Below are positions 37,458 through 46,612 of a stretch of 64,000 nt of DNA, in pieces; positions within the stretch are counted from its first letter, which is position 1; each line of letters starts with the position of its first letter. The notes beneath the pieces were generated by a model, which saw only the letters and a program-made list of their open reading frames with translations, ran no database searches and had not been told where the DNA came from. This DNA is from Marinobacter gelidimuriae (GTDB lineage Bacteria > Pseudomonadota > Gammaproteobacteria > Pseudomonadales > Oleiphilaceae). The stretch is taken from contig NZ_KB889827.1 of assembly GCF_000372805.1 (NCBI RefSeq), positions 161,701 through 225,700 of the forward strand. The letters run 5' to 3'. Both the position numbers and the translations under genes were made by a program.

Positions 37458-38681
37458 TTAGGTATCGTGCCGGCTTTCAGAGCGGGCAATAATAGACGTA
37501 CCCACCAGATCACCGGTCACGTTCAGGCCGGTTGCACCCATACCCACGAGGGCATCAATAGACACCAGCAACGCCACAGCTTCAATCGGCAGGCCGACCT
37601 GTGCAAACACTGTTGCGATCATCACAATACCGGCGCCTGGCACGCCCGCGGTGCCAATCGATGTAAGCGTGCCAATCAGCACAATCTCGGCCATGGTCAT
37701 CAAATCCAGCGGAACGCCTACCACATTGGCGGCAAACACGGCGGAAATGGCGATGCGAATGGCAGCACCGTCCATATTAATGGTGGCACCTAACGGCAAG
37801 CTGAAACCGTATATTCGCTGGGGTATGTTCAGCTTCCGCGCTGCGGTAATGGTCAGCGGCAAGGTGCCGGAACTGCTCTGGGTGGCGAAGGCAGTCGCCA
37901 TAGGCGTTCTGGCTTCGCGGAAAAATCCACGTACGTTTACACCAAAACCGCGCATCAGCACGCAATACACCACCAACTGAACGGCTAGCGCAATGTACAG
38001 CACCACCACCATGTCGCCCAGGGCCATAATAGTTGCCATGCCCTGCTCACCGGCGGTTTTCGCCACAATCGCAAATACTCCGATGGGCACGTATTGCAAC
38101 ACACCTGCCATCACTTTCAGGGTCATTTCACTGAGCCCCTCAATCACCTTATAAAGGTGCTCGCCCAGTTCAGCGTGCTGTTCTGACTCACGCAGCTTCA
38201 ACAGCGCAATACCGAATACAATGGCGGTGAAAATAATCCCCAGCAAATTCAGTTCGGTGAAAGCCGTAAAAATATTATCCGGAATAATGTTTAGCAACAC
38301 CGCCGCAAAGCCCGGGTTGTCCGGAACTTTTACCGTCGCATTTTCATTCAGCGTCATACCACTGCCGGGCTCGAGCCAGGTTGCAACGGCCAACCCAACA
38401 ATAATCGCCAACGCTGAAGAGGCAATGTAGTACAGCATCAGTTTGCGGCCAACCCGCCCCATACTGCCGATATTGGCTTGGTTGATACCCACCATTAAAG
38501 TAAACAGCACGATGGGTACAATCAGGAATTTCAGCAAACGCAGTAGCAGTTCCCCAAACGGCGCCAACCAGTCGGCCACAGGCTGGCCACCAATAAGCCC
38601 AACGGCGATGCCCAACACCAACGCAATGCTGACGCGCAGAATCAGTGACGAATTGAGGTAGCCATGAAACAAAGCTCTCAT
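37458..38681 (-). CDS. Dicarboxylate/amino acid:cation symporter
   Basis: This 407-residue DAACS carrier has about eight helices plus two re-entrant loops. The loop TQSSSGTLPLTI and the helix GATINMDGAAI are signatures of glutamate and C4-dicarboxylate carriers; GAGIVMIATVF and TGDLVGTSIIAR are at the C-terminal end. The start at 38681 has GGGAG upstream and gives MRALFHGYLNSS. Confidence 0.93.
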   Translation of the reverse strand: MRALFHGYLNSSLILRVSIALVLGIAVGLIGGQPVADWLAPFGELLLRLLKFLIVPIVLFTLMVGINQANIGSMGRVGRKLMLYYIASSALAIIVGLAVATWLEPGSGMTLNENATVKVPDNPGFAAVLLNIIPDNIFTAFTELNLLGIIFTAIVFGIALLKLRESEQHAELGEHLYKVIEGLSEMTLKVMAGVLQYVPIGVFAIVAKTAGEQGMATIMALGDMVVVLYIALAVQLVVYCVLMRGFGVNVRGFFREARTPMATAFATQSSSGTLPLTITAARKLNIPQRIYGFSLPLGATINMDGAAIRIAISAVFAANVVGVPLDLMTMAEIVLIGTLTSIGTAGVPGAGIVMIATVFAQVGLPIEAVALLVSIDALVGMGATGLNVTGDLVGTSIIARSESRHDT

Positions 38682-39037
38682 CGGCCGACTCCCGACAAAA
38701 TTGAACAATCGTGTGCCATAAAACCGGTTCCTGATTTTGAGTGGCGCCGATTGTGGTGGAAATCAACCGATAGGTAAACTGACGCAACCAAGCATAAGCT
38801 AATAGCTTCAATGCGTTTCTATCTTTGGCTGAGCCGTGAATTTTTACCCACAAAAGCTGTGGATAACCTTGTGAGAAGCCTCGGGACAGCCTCGCATAAC
38901 CCTGTAGCCATGGGCACGGACGGAAGTTGGCGGGAAATTGACCGGCTGATAAGTGATGCCCGCCAAACACCGCACTGGCCTGTTTCACATTACAGGCTCA
39001 TTATCAGAGTTATGCCTTCTATATAAGGACAATTGCT
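38682..39037. other. Divergent intergenic region with one DnaA-box-like site
   Basis: The 356 bases separate the symporter from the DUF2897 gene. A consensus DnaA box (TTATCCACA, minus strand) lies at 38858-38866. No cluster of boxes or AT-rich unwinding element is seen. Promoters for both genes must lie here. Confidence 0.4.
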
Positions 39038-39205
39038 ATGCCAATGATCGGATGGATTATCTTACTTGCCTCGCTGGCGCTAATTTTAGGCAGCCTGTTT
39101 ATGCTGCGCGACACGTCCTCCACCATGAGTCTTTCGGGAGAAAAGCTGGAGAAGGTGCGTAAACGCAAAGCCGAGCAGGAGGCATTGGACAAACAAGACG
39201 ACTGA
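39038..39205 (+). CDS. DUF2897 small membrane protein
   Basis: This 55-residue protein has one transmembrane helix, GWIILLASLALILGSLFML, and a charged tail, EKLEKVRKRKAEQEALDKQD. AAGGAC lies before ATG 39038. It matches DUF2897 in layout. The function is unknown. It precedes the dehydrogenase operon by 140 bases. Confidence 0.85.
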   Translation: MPMIGWIILLASLALILGSLFMLRDTSSTMSLSGEKLEKVRKRKAEQEALDKQDD

Positions 39206-39345
39206 AGGCATTCAGGTTAATCATAGAACTACATCACTCAAAACACTACTCAAAAGCCGCACTTTACGTTAAGGTCAATTTAACAAAACCAAAGCCCTCA
39301 CAAGGGGCTCTGTGTTCCTCAAGCCACCACCCAAGGACGAGGATA

Positions 39346-40560
39346 ATGACAACAACAAAGTCAAAAACCGTGCACTCCCCCATTTTCACTGATGGCGCGG
39401 AGTTTCGAATTTCCACCTTCAAACTGCTCAAACAGGACGGCTCGCTGTACAAAGGTGGCAAAGCCCCTGACCTCGGTAAAGAAAAAGCCCTGCGCATCTA
39501 CCGCGCCATGGTCACTACCCGCATTTTAGACGAGCGCATGCTTGCTGCCCAACGCCAGGGTCGGCTCAGCTTTTACATGCAATGCACCGGGGAAGAAGCC
39601 GCCGTTATTGGTAGTGCAGCCGCGCTGGGTGATAGCGACATGATTATGGCCCAGTATCGCGAACAAGGTGCGCTGGCTTACCGTGGTTTTACCATAGATG
39701 AGTTCATGAACCAGCTGTTCGGTAACAACAAAGACTACGGCAAAGGCCGGCAAATGCCGGTGCATTACGGCTCGAAAAAGCTCCATTACATGACCATTTC
39801 ATCACCACTGGCCACCCAGATACCCCAGGCCACCGGTTATGCCTATGGTCAGAAGCTGGCCGGTGAAGGCCACTGCACGCTCACCTACTTCGGTGAAGGC
39901 GCCGCCTCCGAGGGCGATTTTCACGCCGCCCTGAACATGGCCGCGGTGCATCGGGTGCCTGTGATCTTTTTCTGCCGCAATAACGGCTACGCCATTTCCA
40001 CACCGGCATCCGAGCAGTTCGCTGCCGACGGCATAGCACCGAGGGCTTACGGCTATAAAATGGACGTAATTCGGGTCGACGGCAACGACGTTTTGGCGGT
40101 GTATCAAGCCACCGAAAAAGCGCGCCGCCTGGCTGTAGAAGAGAACCGCCCGGTACTGATTGAAGCCATGACGTACCGCCTGGCCGCCCACTCTTCTTCC
40201 GATGACCCCTCCGGCTACCGCAGCAAAGACGAAGAAGCCATCTGGCGTGAAAAAGATCCGATTCTGCGTACCCAACACTGGCTGAAGTCACACGGTTGGT
40301 GGAGCGACAGCGAAGAAAAAGAATTACAGGAACGCCTGCGCCGCGAGGTTCTTGAGACCATGAAGCAAGCGCAGAAACGACCAGCACCGGCACTGGAAAC
40401 CTTGATTACCGATGTTTATAAAGAAGTGCCTCCAGCCCTGAATGCGCAATTCGAGAAATTGAAAGCGCACATTCGCCGGCACCCGGACGCCTACCCAAAA
40501 AGCGCAAACGATCCGGCCATCACTGGAAAACCCGCTAGCACCCAAAAAGGAGAGGCTTGA
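39346..40560 (+). CDS. bkdA1: Branched-chain 2-oxoacid dehydrogenase E1 alpha
   Basis: This 404-residue subunit decarboxylates branched-chain 2-oxo acids using thiamine diphosphate. The ThDP motif runs from [17 protein letters not shown] to [12 protein letters not shown]. Resemblance to mitochondrial BCKDHA is close: [36 protein letters not shown], then [13 protein letters not shown]. The loop at residues 281-293 aligns with the human phospho-loop, with Ser283 in the place of the regulatory serine. The next gene starts two bases after its stop. Confidence 0.94.
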   Translation: MTTTKSKTVHSPIFTDGAEFRISTFKLLKQDGSLYKGGKAPDLGKEKALRIYRAMVTTRILDERMLAAQRQGRLSFYMQCTGEEAAVIGSAAALGDSDMIMAQYREQGALAYRGFTIDEFMNQLFGNNKDYGKGRQMPVHYGSKKLHYMTISSPLATQIPQATGYAYGQKLAGEGHCTLTYFGEGAASEGDFHAALNMAAVHRVPVIFFCRNNGYAISTPASEQFAADGIAPRAYGYKMDVIRVDGNDVLAVYQATEKARRLAVEENRPVLIEAMTYRLAAHSSSDDPSGYRSKDEEAIWREKDPILRTQHWLKSHGWWSDSEEKELQERLRREVLETMKQAQKRPAPALETLITDVYKEVPPALNAQFEKLKAHIRRHPDAYPKSANDPAITGKPASTQKGEA

Positions 40561-40561
40561 A

Positions 40562-41539
40562 ATGGCAAAGATGAACATGCTGCAAGCCATTAACAACGCC
40601 CTGGATACAGCCATGGCAGCGAATGAGCGGGTGCTGTGCTTTGGCGAAGACGTGGGCATTTTTGGCGGCGTATTCCGCGCCACCAGCAATCTGCAACAAA
40701 AGTACGGCAAGACGCGCTGTTTTAACACGCCTTTAGTGGAACAAGGCATCATCGGCTTCGCCAACGGCCTGGCAGCTCAGGGCTCGGTGCCGGTGGCGGA
40801 AATACAGTTCGCCGATTACATTTTCCCGGCCTTTGACCAGATCGTGAACGAAACCGCGAAATTCCGTTATCGCTCCGGCAACCTGTTCGACGTCGGCGGG
40901 CTGACCATTCGCGCACCTTACGGCGGTGGCATTGCCGGTGGCCTATACCATTCCCAATCGCCGGAAGCCTATTTTGCCCACACACCGGGCCTGAAAGTGG
41001 TGGTGCCGCGCAATCCACATCAGGCCAAAGGCCTCTTGCTGGCCGCCATTCACGACCCCGACCCGGTGCTGTTCTTCGAGCCCAAGCGCCTGTACCGGGC
41101 ATCCGTAGGCGAAGTGCCCGAGGAAGCCTACCAACTTCCATTGGGCGAGGCCGAAGTGCTCAAAGAAGGCACAGATGTAACGATTCTGGGCTGGGGTGCA
41201 CAAATGGAAGTGATCGAACACGCCGTGGAAATGGCAGAAAAAGACGGCATTTCCTGCGAAGTGATCGATCTACGCAGCATCTTGCCCTGGGACGTCGATA
41301 CCGTGGCTGAATCGGTTCTGAAAACCGGGCGACTGGTGATTACCCACGAGGCCCCGTTAACCGGCGGCTTTGCCGGCGAAATCGCGGCCACCATTCAAGA
41401 GCGATGCTTTCTGTACTTGGAATCGCCCATTGCCCGGGTAGCCGGAATGGACACGCCCTTCCCGCTGGTGCTGGAAAAAGAACACCTGCCCAATCTGTTG
41501 AAGGTGTATGAAGCCATTTGCGACAGCGTCGAATTCTAA
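40562..41539 (+). CDS. bkdA2: Branched-chain 2-oxoacid dehydrogenase E1 beta
   Basis: This 325-residue partner of E1 alpha has [51 protein letters not shown] and [20 protein letters not shown]. The C-terminal part has [19 protein letters not shown] and [19 protein letters not shown]. The length fits. It completes the alpha2-beta2 heterotetramer. Confidence 0.94.
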   Translation: MAKMNMLQAINNALDTAMAANERVLCFGEDVGIFGGVFRATSNLQQKYGKTRCFNTPLVEQGIIGFANGLAAQGSVPVAEIQFADYIFPAFDQIVNETAKFRYRSGNLFDVGGLTIRAPYGGGIAGGLYHSQSPEAYFAHTPGLKVVVPRNPHQAKGLLLAAIHDPDPVLFFEPKRLYRASVGEVPEEAYQLPLGEAEVLKEGTDVTILGWGAQMEVIEHAVEMAEKDGISCEVIDLRSILPWDVDTVAESVLKTGRLVITHEAPLTGGFAGEIAATIQERCFLYLESPIARVAGMDTPFPLVLEKEHLPNLLKVYEAICDSVEF

Positions 41540-41565
41540 CCCGGTATCAGGACAGGAGAACAAAC

Positions 41566-42882
41566 ATGAGTGATTTTATACTGCCCGATATCGGCGAAGG
41601 TATTGTGGAGTGCGAAGTGGTGAAGTGGCTGGTCAGCGAAGGCGACATGATCGAAGAAGATCAGCCGGTGGTCGAGGTAATGACCGACAAAGCGCTGGTG
41701 GAAATACCTGCGCCTCACAAGGGACAGATCAAGCGCCTTTATTACAAAGAAGGCGACATTGCCAAGGTGCACGCGCCGCTGTTTGAGTTGTCAGAAGAGG
41801 GCAGCGAGCAACAAGACGGCGCCATCAACGATAACGACGACTCGGCCTCAGAAAAAGCCACTGCAAGCTCAACGCCGGCCAGTCAAAAGGCCGAAACAAA
41901 AAAACCGGCGAGCGATAGCGCCGCCTCTGACCATCAGGCTGAGAGCGCTGCGGCGTCTAATGAAACAACAACCGCAACGGAAACTAAAACACCGGCCAGC
42001 CCGGCGGTAAGACGCCTGATGCGCGAGTACGACTTGTCATTGGGTCACATCAGCGGCTCCGGCAGAGACGGCCGGGTGCTGAAAGAAGATGTGTTGGCTC
42101 ACCTGAAGGCGCCAGAAGGCCAAACAGGCGAGTCCGCGGGCGCCCAATCAGGCAAGCGCTCCGGCGCCACTGACCAGCAGGTTCGCATAGAACCGATCAA
42201 GGGCATGAAGGCGGTAATGGCCAAGCGCATGGTAGCCGCCGCTTCCAGCATCCCGCACTTTATCTTCAGCGAAGACATTGATGTGACCGAACTGCTGGCG
42301 CTGCGCGCGCAGCTCAAACCTCTGGCCGAAGCCAGCGGATCACGGCTCACCTTGATGCCGTTCATCATGAAAGCCATGGCCCTGGCCATTCGCGACTACC
42401 CGATTCTGAACAGCCGGGTAAACGACGAGGTCACCGAAATCCATTACCAGCCCCAATGCAACATTGGTATGGCTGTGGACAGCAAAGCCGGGCTGATGGT
42501 GCCCAACATCAAAGGCGTGGAACACCTCAGCCTGCTGGAAATTGCCGATGAAGTGGCGCGCCTGACCGAAGCTGCCCGCGAAGGCCGCGTGGCTCAAGAC
42601 GACCTGAAAGGCGGCACCATCACCATTTCCAACATTGGGGCATTAGGCGGCACCTACGCTTCACCCATCATCAACGCACCGGAAGTGGCGATTGTGGCCC
42701 TGGGCCGTACCCAAACGCTGCCGCGCTTTGATCAGGCAGGCAATGTAACCGCGCGCTCCATTATGCCCGCCAGCTGGGCGGGGGATCACCGCATTATCGA
42801 CGGCGGCACCATTGCCCGTTTCAGCAATTGCTGGAAAGGCTACCTGGAAGCGCCACAATCCATGCTCTTGCATCTGGGCTAA
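41566..42882 (+). CDS. bkdB: Branched-chain 2-oxoacid dehydrogenase E2 (acyltransferase)
   Basis: This 438-residue core enzyme has one lipoyl domain (lipoylated Lys42 in VMTDKALVEIPAP), a Ser/Ala/Glu/Thr-rich linker, an E3-binding domain (SPAVRRLMREYDLSLGHISG), and an acyltransferase domain ending in DHRIIDGGTIARF (His408, Asp412). The start at 41566 follows AGGACAGGAG. No gene for the E3 dihydrolipoamide dehydrogenase lies in the window, so E3 must be supplied from elsewhere. A kinase gene follows after five bases. Confidence 0.94.
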   Translation: MSDFILPDIGEGIVECEVVKWLVSEGDMIEEDQPVVEVMTDKALVEIPAPHKGQIKRLYYKEGDIAKVHAPLFELSEEGSEQQDGAINDNDDSASEKATASSTPASQKAETKKPASDSAASDHQAESAAASNETTTATETKTPASPAVRRLMREYDLSLGHISGSGRDGRVLKEDVLAHLKAPEGQTGESAGAQSGKRSGATDQQVRIEPIKGMKAVMAKRMVAAASSIPHFIFSEDIDVTELLALRAQLKPLAEASGSRLTLMPFIMKAMALAIRDYPILNSRVNDEVTEIHYQPQCNIGMAVDSKAGLMVPNIKGVEHLSLLEIADEVARLTEAAREGRVAQDDLKGGTITISNIGALGGTYASPIINAPEVAIVALGRTQTLPRFDQAGNVTARSIMPASWAGDHRIIDGGTIARFSNCWKGYLEAPQSMLLHLG

Positions 42883-42887
42883 GCCAA

Positions 42888-44765
42888 ATGGCCCGGCCGA
42901 AAAAAATGCGGGGGCAGCCAGCGCCGCCCTCGCAGATTCAACAGTTCTACATACCCGAAGAGCAGTCCATTTACCTGCTCAGTCACGACGATGCGCGCAA
43001 GCTAAAAAACTGGGTGGCGCTCTGTACCACCCAACTGCGAGGGCTGGGTTATCGCGACATCGAAATGATCGGCAAAGGCGCGTACGGCTTTGTGTTTTCC
43101 GGCAGGCTAACGCTGGAAGGCGCTAGCGATCTGGAACACGTGTTCAAATTTATTCGCATCAACCTGCCGCGCCACCTGCATGATCGCTTAGAAGACGAAG
43201 CCTATATTCTGGAGCAAGTAGAGCACCCGAGGGTGCCGCGCCTGATTGCTTTCCAACAGGCGCGCAGCCAACCCATTCTGGTGATGGAACGGGCGCCAGG
43301 GTTAAATCTGGAAGTGGTATCGCTGCGAGAAGGGCGCCTTAAGCCGCGATTGATCATCCGCATTGCAGACCAGCTGGCAGACATTCTGCGCAATCTGCGT
43401 CGGGAGTCCGTCGATGGCAAACGGCCCATTGTGCACGGCGACATCAAACCTTCGAATCTGGTATTCGACGCTAAGCACGAAAACATCGCCCTGATTGATT
43501 GGGGCTCGTCAGTGTTCGCCCAGCTGGATGCCAGCCAGCAATTCCTCAACAACAGTGTAATGGAACTGATGTCAGACAACCTGCAACAAACCAACGCACG
43601 GCTAGGCGATGTGTACTTTATTGGCGAAGAACAACTTTACGGCGGGCTTTCGTCGCCGCGCTTTGACGAGCAAGGCACCGCAGCCACTCTTTACGCCCTT
43701 GCCTCCGGCCAATCCTGCCGCTTTGGCCACCAGGCAATACCCGCCGACTCTTTGGGATTGCCTATGGAATTCGCCCGCATGCTCGATGGCATGCTCAGCC
43801 CCGATCCCCAACAGCGCCAACAAGCTGGCGACTACTACATTCGTGAAATGCCCAGAATGGCGCGCACAGTGATGATTGATTTGCCTGAACCCGCGCCCAC
43901 TCCTCTGGTGCCAGTGTGGATACGCCAGCCCGGGCGTGAGATCGACACGGTGGTGTACAGCTCGCGAAAATCTTTCCTGCGCCAGGAAGGCGCGGTAAAC
44001 ACCCTGGACGACGTCAACGACGTACAGTTAGACCGTTACTACAAAAACTTCATGCAGGGCATGGGCGACACTGAAAAAGCGTTCCTGGCTGCGGTCAGCC
44101 GCCTTGGTCGTTACCCGGTAGAAGGCGGCTTAGCGGTGCGTTGGGAGCCTGACGGCATTTATGTAGACACGTCCTTGCACCTGCACGACCCACAACTGAA
44201 AAGCGCCTTCACCACCGCCGTCAACAACATGGTTAACCTGGCCCAGGCCATCTACCGCCAGGGTATCTTTAAAAGCTGCCTGTTCAACGCCCGCGACACA
44301 CTGCACATTGAACGCGATCAAGCCGACCAGCCGTTTGTGACGCCGCCGACCATGCATGTGCCTTATCAGATCAGTTCGGCGCCAGAGGTAGAAGACCGTT
44401 CACGAGTACACTCCTACTTTGAAGACGGCCCAGACCCGGAAGAGTTTCTGGTATTGCCGCCCACCATTATCACCGCGCTTGAAGCCTTGAACAGCATCCG
44501 CCACACCGGCATGATCATCTTTGAGGCCCTGCCCCTGCACCTGAAAATCCACAGTCAGTACCGCCTGCTGGACCCGGCCAAAGAGGACGAATTCCGCCAG
44601 CACCTGGACGAAATTCTGGCCGCCGTCGACGAGATCACCGGCCTTGGCGTGTCCGGATTTATGAAAATGCCTTATAAAGACACTCGCTTTTTCCCCCACA
44701 TCGAACGCCTGCCCGAACGCTATTACCCCCGCAATCCACGGCAGGAGGTGACTCAAGCACGCTAG
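42888..44765 (+). CDS. Hanks-type serine/threonine protein kinase with unknown C-terminal half
   Basis: This 625-residue protein has a kinase domain at about 55-300: glycine loop MIGKGAYGFVFSG (62-72), catalytic Lys87 (VFKFIR), HGDIKPSNLVF (183-193) and IDWGSSVF, where DWG (Asp205) replaces DFG. All essential catalytic residues are present. The rest, to 625, matches no family recognised here; it has no transmembrane helix, PASTA or TPR repeats. It is five bases after the E2 stop, so the dehydrogenase complex is the natural first guess for its target. ATG 42888 is used; an earlier in-frame start at 42828 lies inside E2. Confidence 0.85.
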   Translation: MARPKKMRGQPAPPSQIQQFYIPEEQSIYLLSHDDARKLKNWVALCTTQLRGLGYRDIEMIGKGAYGFVFSGRLTLEGASDLEHVFKFIRINLPRHLHDRLEDEAYILEQVEHPRVPRLIAFQQARSQPILVMERAPGLNLEVVSLREGRLKPRLIIRIADQLADILRNLRRESVDGKRPIVHGDIKPSNLVFDAKHENIALIDWGSSVFAQLDASQQFLNNSVMELMSDNLQQTNARLGDVYFIGEEQLYGGLSSPRFDEQGTAATLYALASGQSCRFGHQAIPADSLGLPMEFARMLDGMLSPDPQQRQQAGDYYIREMPRMARTVMIDLPEPAPTPLVPVWIRQPGREIDTVVYSSRKSFLRQEGAVNTLDDVNDVQLDRYYKNFMQGMGDTEKAFLAAVSRLGRYPVEGGLAVRWEPDGIYVDTSLHLHDPQLKSAFTTAVNNMVNLAQAIYRQGIFKSCLFNARDTLHIERDQADQPFVTPPTMHVPYQISSAPEVEDRSRVHSYFEDGPDPEEFLVLPPTIITALEALNSIRHTGMIIFEALPLHLKIHSQYRLLDPAKEDEFRQHLDEILAAVDEITGLGVSGFMKMPYKDTRFFPHIERLPERYYPRNPRQEVTQAR

Positions 44766-44856
44766 TGTTTCCCTTGGCTAATTCCCTTCGCAAACACAGC
44801 GCTTTGGGATACGACGCCGCGCCCACCCGATTTACCGTTCACACATTCAGGCTGCC

Positions 44857-45315
44857 ATGTCCTCCAACGCGCTCTACACCGACCTGTCGGGCTATTACGA
44901 TTTGCTGTGTACCGACATCGACTACCAGGCCCAGAGCCACAGCGCACAGCGCCTGCATCAGTTGTTCGGTAATGGCGGTAATAGCCATCTGGATCTGGCC
45001 TGCGGCACCGGCCCCCACGTGCGTTACTTTATCGATGCCGGCTACAACAGCCGCGGGCTGGACATCAGTCAGCCCATGCTGGAAATGGCAAAAATCCGCT
45101 GCCCGGAAGCACAGTTTTCACTGGGCGACATGTGCGATTTCCAAGTAGATGAACCCCTGGACCTGATCACCTGTTTTCTGTACTCCATTCATTACAGCGG
45201 CGAAAGCAACCGCGCTGATTTTACCTGCGGTGCCAAAGTGCAGCTCACCCGCCACAACAACGAAAAATTGAAGCAGGGGCAGAAGTCACACTGTCAGCCG
45301 GCGGCAGTTTTCTGA
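44857..45315 (+). pseudogene. SAM-dependent methyltransferase, truncated
   Basis: The first 115 or so residues are a normal class I methyltransferase: LSGYYDLLCTDIDYQAQS, the SAM motif LDLACGTGPHVRYFIDAG, GLDISQPMLEMAKIRCPE and LITCFLYSIHYSG. After this point (about 45206) similarity ends, and a foreign tail of about 40 residues follows, read from DNA that in another frame is vgrG. A complete homologue would have about 240 residues, so about half of the enzyme is missing. Confidence 0.8.
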
Positions 45316-45638
45316 AGCTCGACCCCAGCGGCATAACCGTATCTGGGCCGTTGGTGCGATTCAATTCGGGAGGCGGGCCCGGGAGTGGCGCTGCCGCCGC
45401 CGCTCAGCCACCAGAATTATCCCAAGGCCTTGATGGGCATGAACAGCCAGATAACCGCTCAGCGCAACTGGCTGATATTCATCAGCGCCAGAATACGGCA
45501 ACTGAGCCCGCCATCATTTCTGATCGTTCTTCGCTGAATAGCAGGGTTAAAACCCGGGCGGCCAAAGCCGGACATCTGTTTTTATCCGCCTGTGAACCGG
45601 ACGGAAGCGGGGAGTGTGCTATTCATGATCACGATTGA
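45264..45638 (+). pseudogene. 3' remnant of a vgrG (type VI secretion spike) gene
   Basis: In the frame from 45264 the sequence reads KIEAGAEVTLSAGGSFLKLD, then PSGITVSGPLVRFNSGGGPG, the characteristic end of the VgrG beta-helix, followed by an Ala/Gln-rich tail ending in CEPDGSGECAIHDHD. There is no start and the main body (some 500-600 residues) is absent. No other type VI secretion gene is in the window. An ATG at 45624 that overlaps its stop begins a 36-residue frame (MITIERAFQNIRQLLN) that may be the start of the next gene in the source locus. Confidence 0.8.
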
Positions 45639-45766
45639 GCGCGCTTTTCAAAACATTCGTCAGCTCCTAAACACTTGCGAGATTCATTTGTTCCGCAGTG
45701 ACAATTTATGGTTTGATCCAAGAGACTGTATCAAAAAGACAATCTACATCAGGACATCACCCAGCA

Positions 45767-46612
45767 ATGGCGCTCCCCTACTTCCTCGGCTGCCCGCAGT
45801 GGCAAGACCCGGCATGGAACACCTTGTTACCACCAGGCCAGGCGCCACTGGCCCGTTACAGCCAGGTGCTGAATTGTGTGGAAGGCAACACAACGTTTTA
45901 CGCCACGCCCAGCCAGGAGCAGTGCCGTCAGTGGCGCTCGCAGGTGCCGGACGATTTTCGTTTTTTGTTTAAATTCCCCAGGCGCATCACTCACGATCTA
46001 CTTCTGTCAGGCATAACGGCTAACGCAAACGCGTTTTTGGACATACTTTCGCCGTTGAATGACGTGCTCGGCCCAATGTTCATTCAGCTGCCGGCGGCTT
46101 TTAAGCCGGAACATCTGGATCGGCTATGGCGGTTTATGGACATATTACCGGAGCCACTCACCTGCGCCGTAGAAGTTCGTAACAGCGCATTTTTCAGCAA
46201 GGGCGAGGCCGAAAAAGCGCTCAACCGCGGGCTGCGTGAGCGCAACAAGGCCCGTGTCTGTCTGGACAGTCGGGCGCTGTTCTCGGCAGAACCCGGCACC
46301 GATATCATTCGCGATGCCCAGCGCAAAAAGCCGAGGGTTCCGGTTCATCTCCTGCCGGTAGATGCGCCACCGATGATCCGCTACATCGGCCATCCCCAGC
46401 TTGAGCAGAACCCTCCTTTTCTGGCGCCTTGGGTAGAACGTGTCGGCCAGTGGATTGAACAGGGCCAACAGCCCTATGTGTTCATGCATATGCCCGACAA
46501 CGGCGATGCACTGGCTCTAGCGCAACTTTGGAGTAAGCTATTACAAGACCGTTTACCACAGGTAGCCGCTTTGGATCTAGCCGCGCAACGGCCCCAGCTT
46601 GGATTGTTTTAA
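45767..46612 (+). CDS. DUF72 family protein
   Basis: This 281-residue TIM-barrel-like protein reads YFLGCPQWQDPAWNTLLPPG at the start, then NCVEGNTTFYATPSQEQCRQ, FRFLFKFPRRITHDL and AVEVRNSAFFSKGE, all DUF72 signatures. The C-terminus has YVFMHMPDNGDALALAQ. It overlaps the next gene by one base (TAATG). The function is unknown; family members sit with DNA-repair genes. Confidence 0.88.
   Translation: MALPYFLGCPQWQDPAWNTLLPPGQAPLARYSQVLNCVEGNTTFYATPSQEQCRQWRSQVPDDFRFLFKFPRRITHDLLLSGITANANAFLDILSPLNDVLGPMFIQLPAAFKPEHLDRLWRFMDILPEPLTCAVEVRNSAFFSKGEAEKALNRGLRERNKARVCLDSRALFSAEPGTDIIRDAQRKKPRVPVHLLPVDAPPMIRYIGHPQLEQNPPFLAPWVERVGQWIEQGQQPYVFMHMPDNGDALALAQLWSKLLQDRLPQVAALDLAAQRPQLGLF

Noticed and set aside
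38858..38866. DnaA box as a sign of a replication origin
   Set aside because: Only one box is seen, with no dnaA, dnaN, gidA or parAB nearby and no AT-rich unwinding region.
38344..38988. Minus-strand frame of 214 codons overlapping the symporter start
   Set aside because: It is out of frame with the symporter N-terminus, which has a clear DAACS sequence and a good ribosome site.
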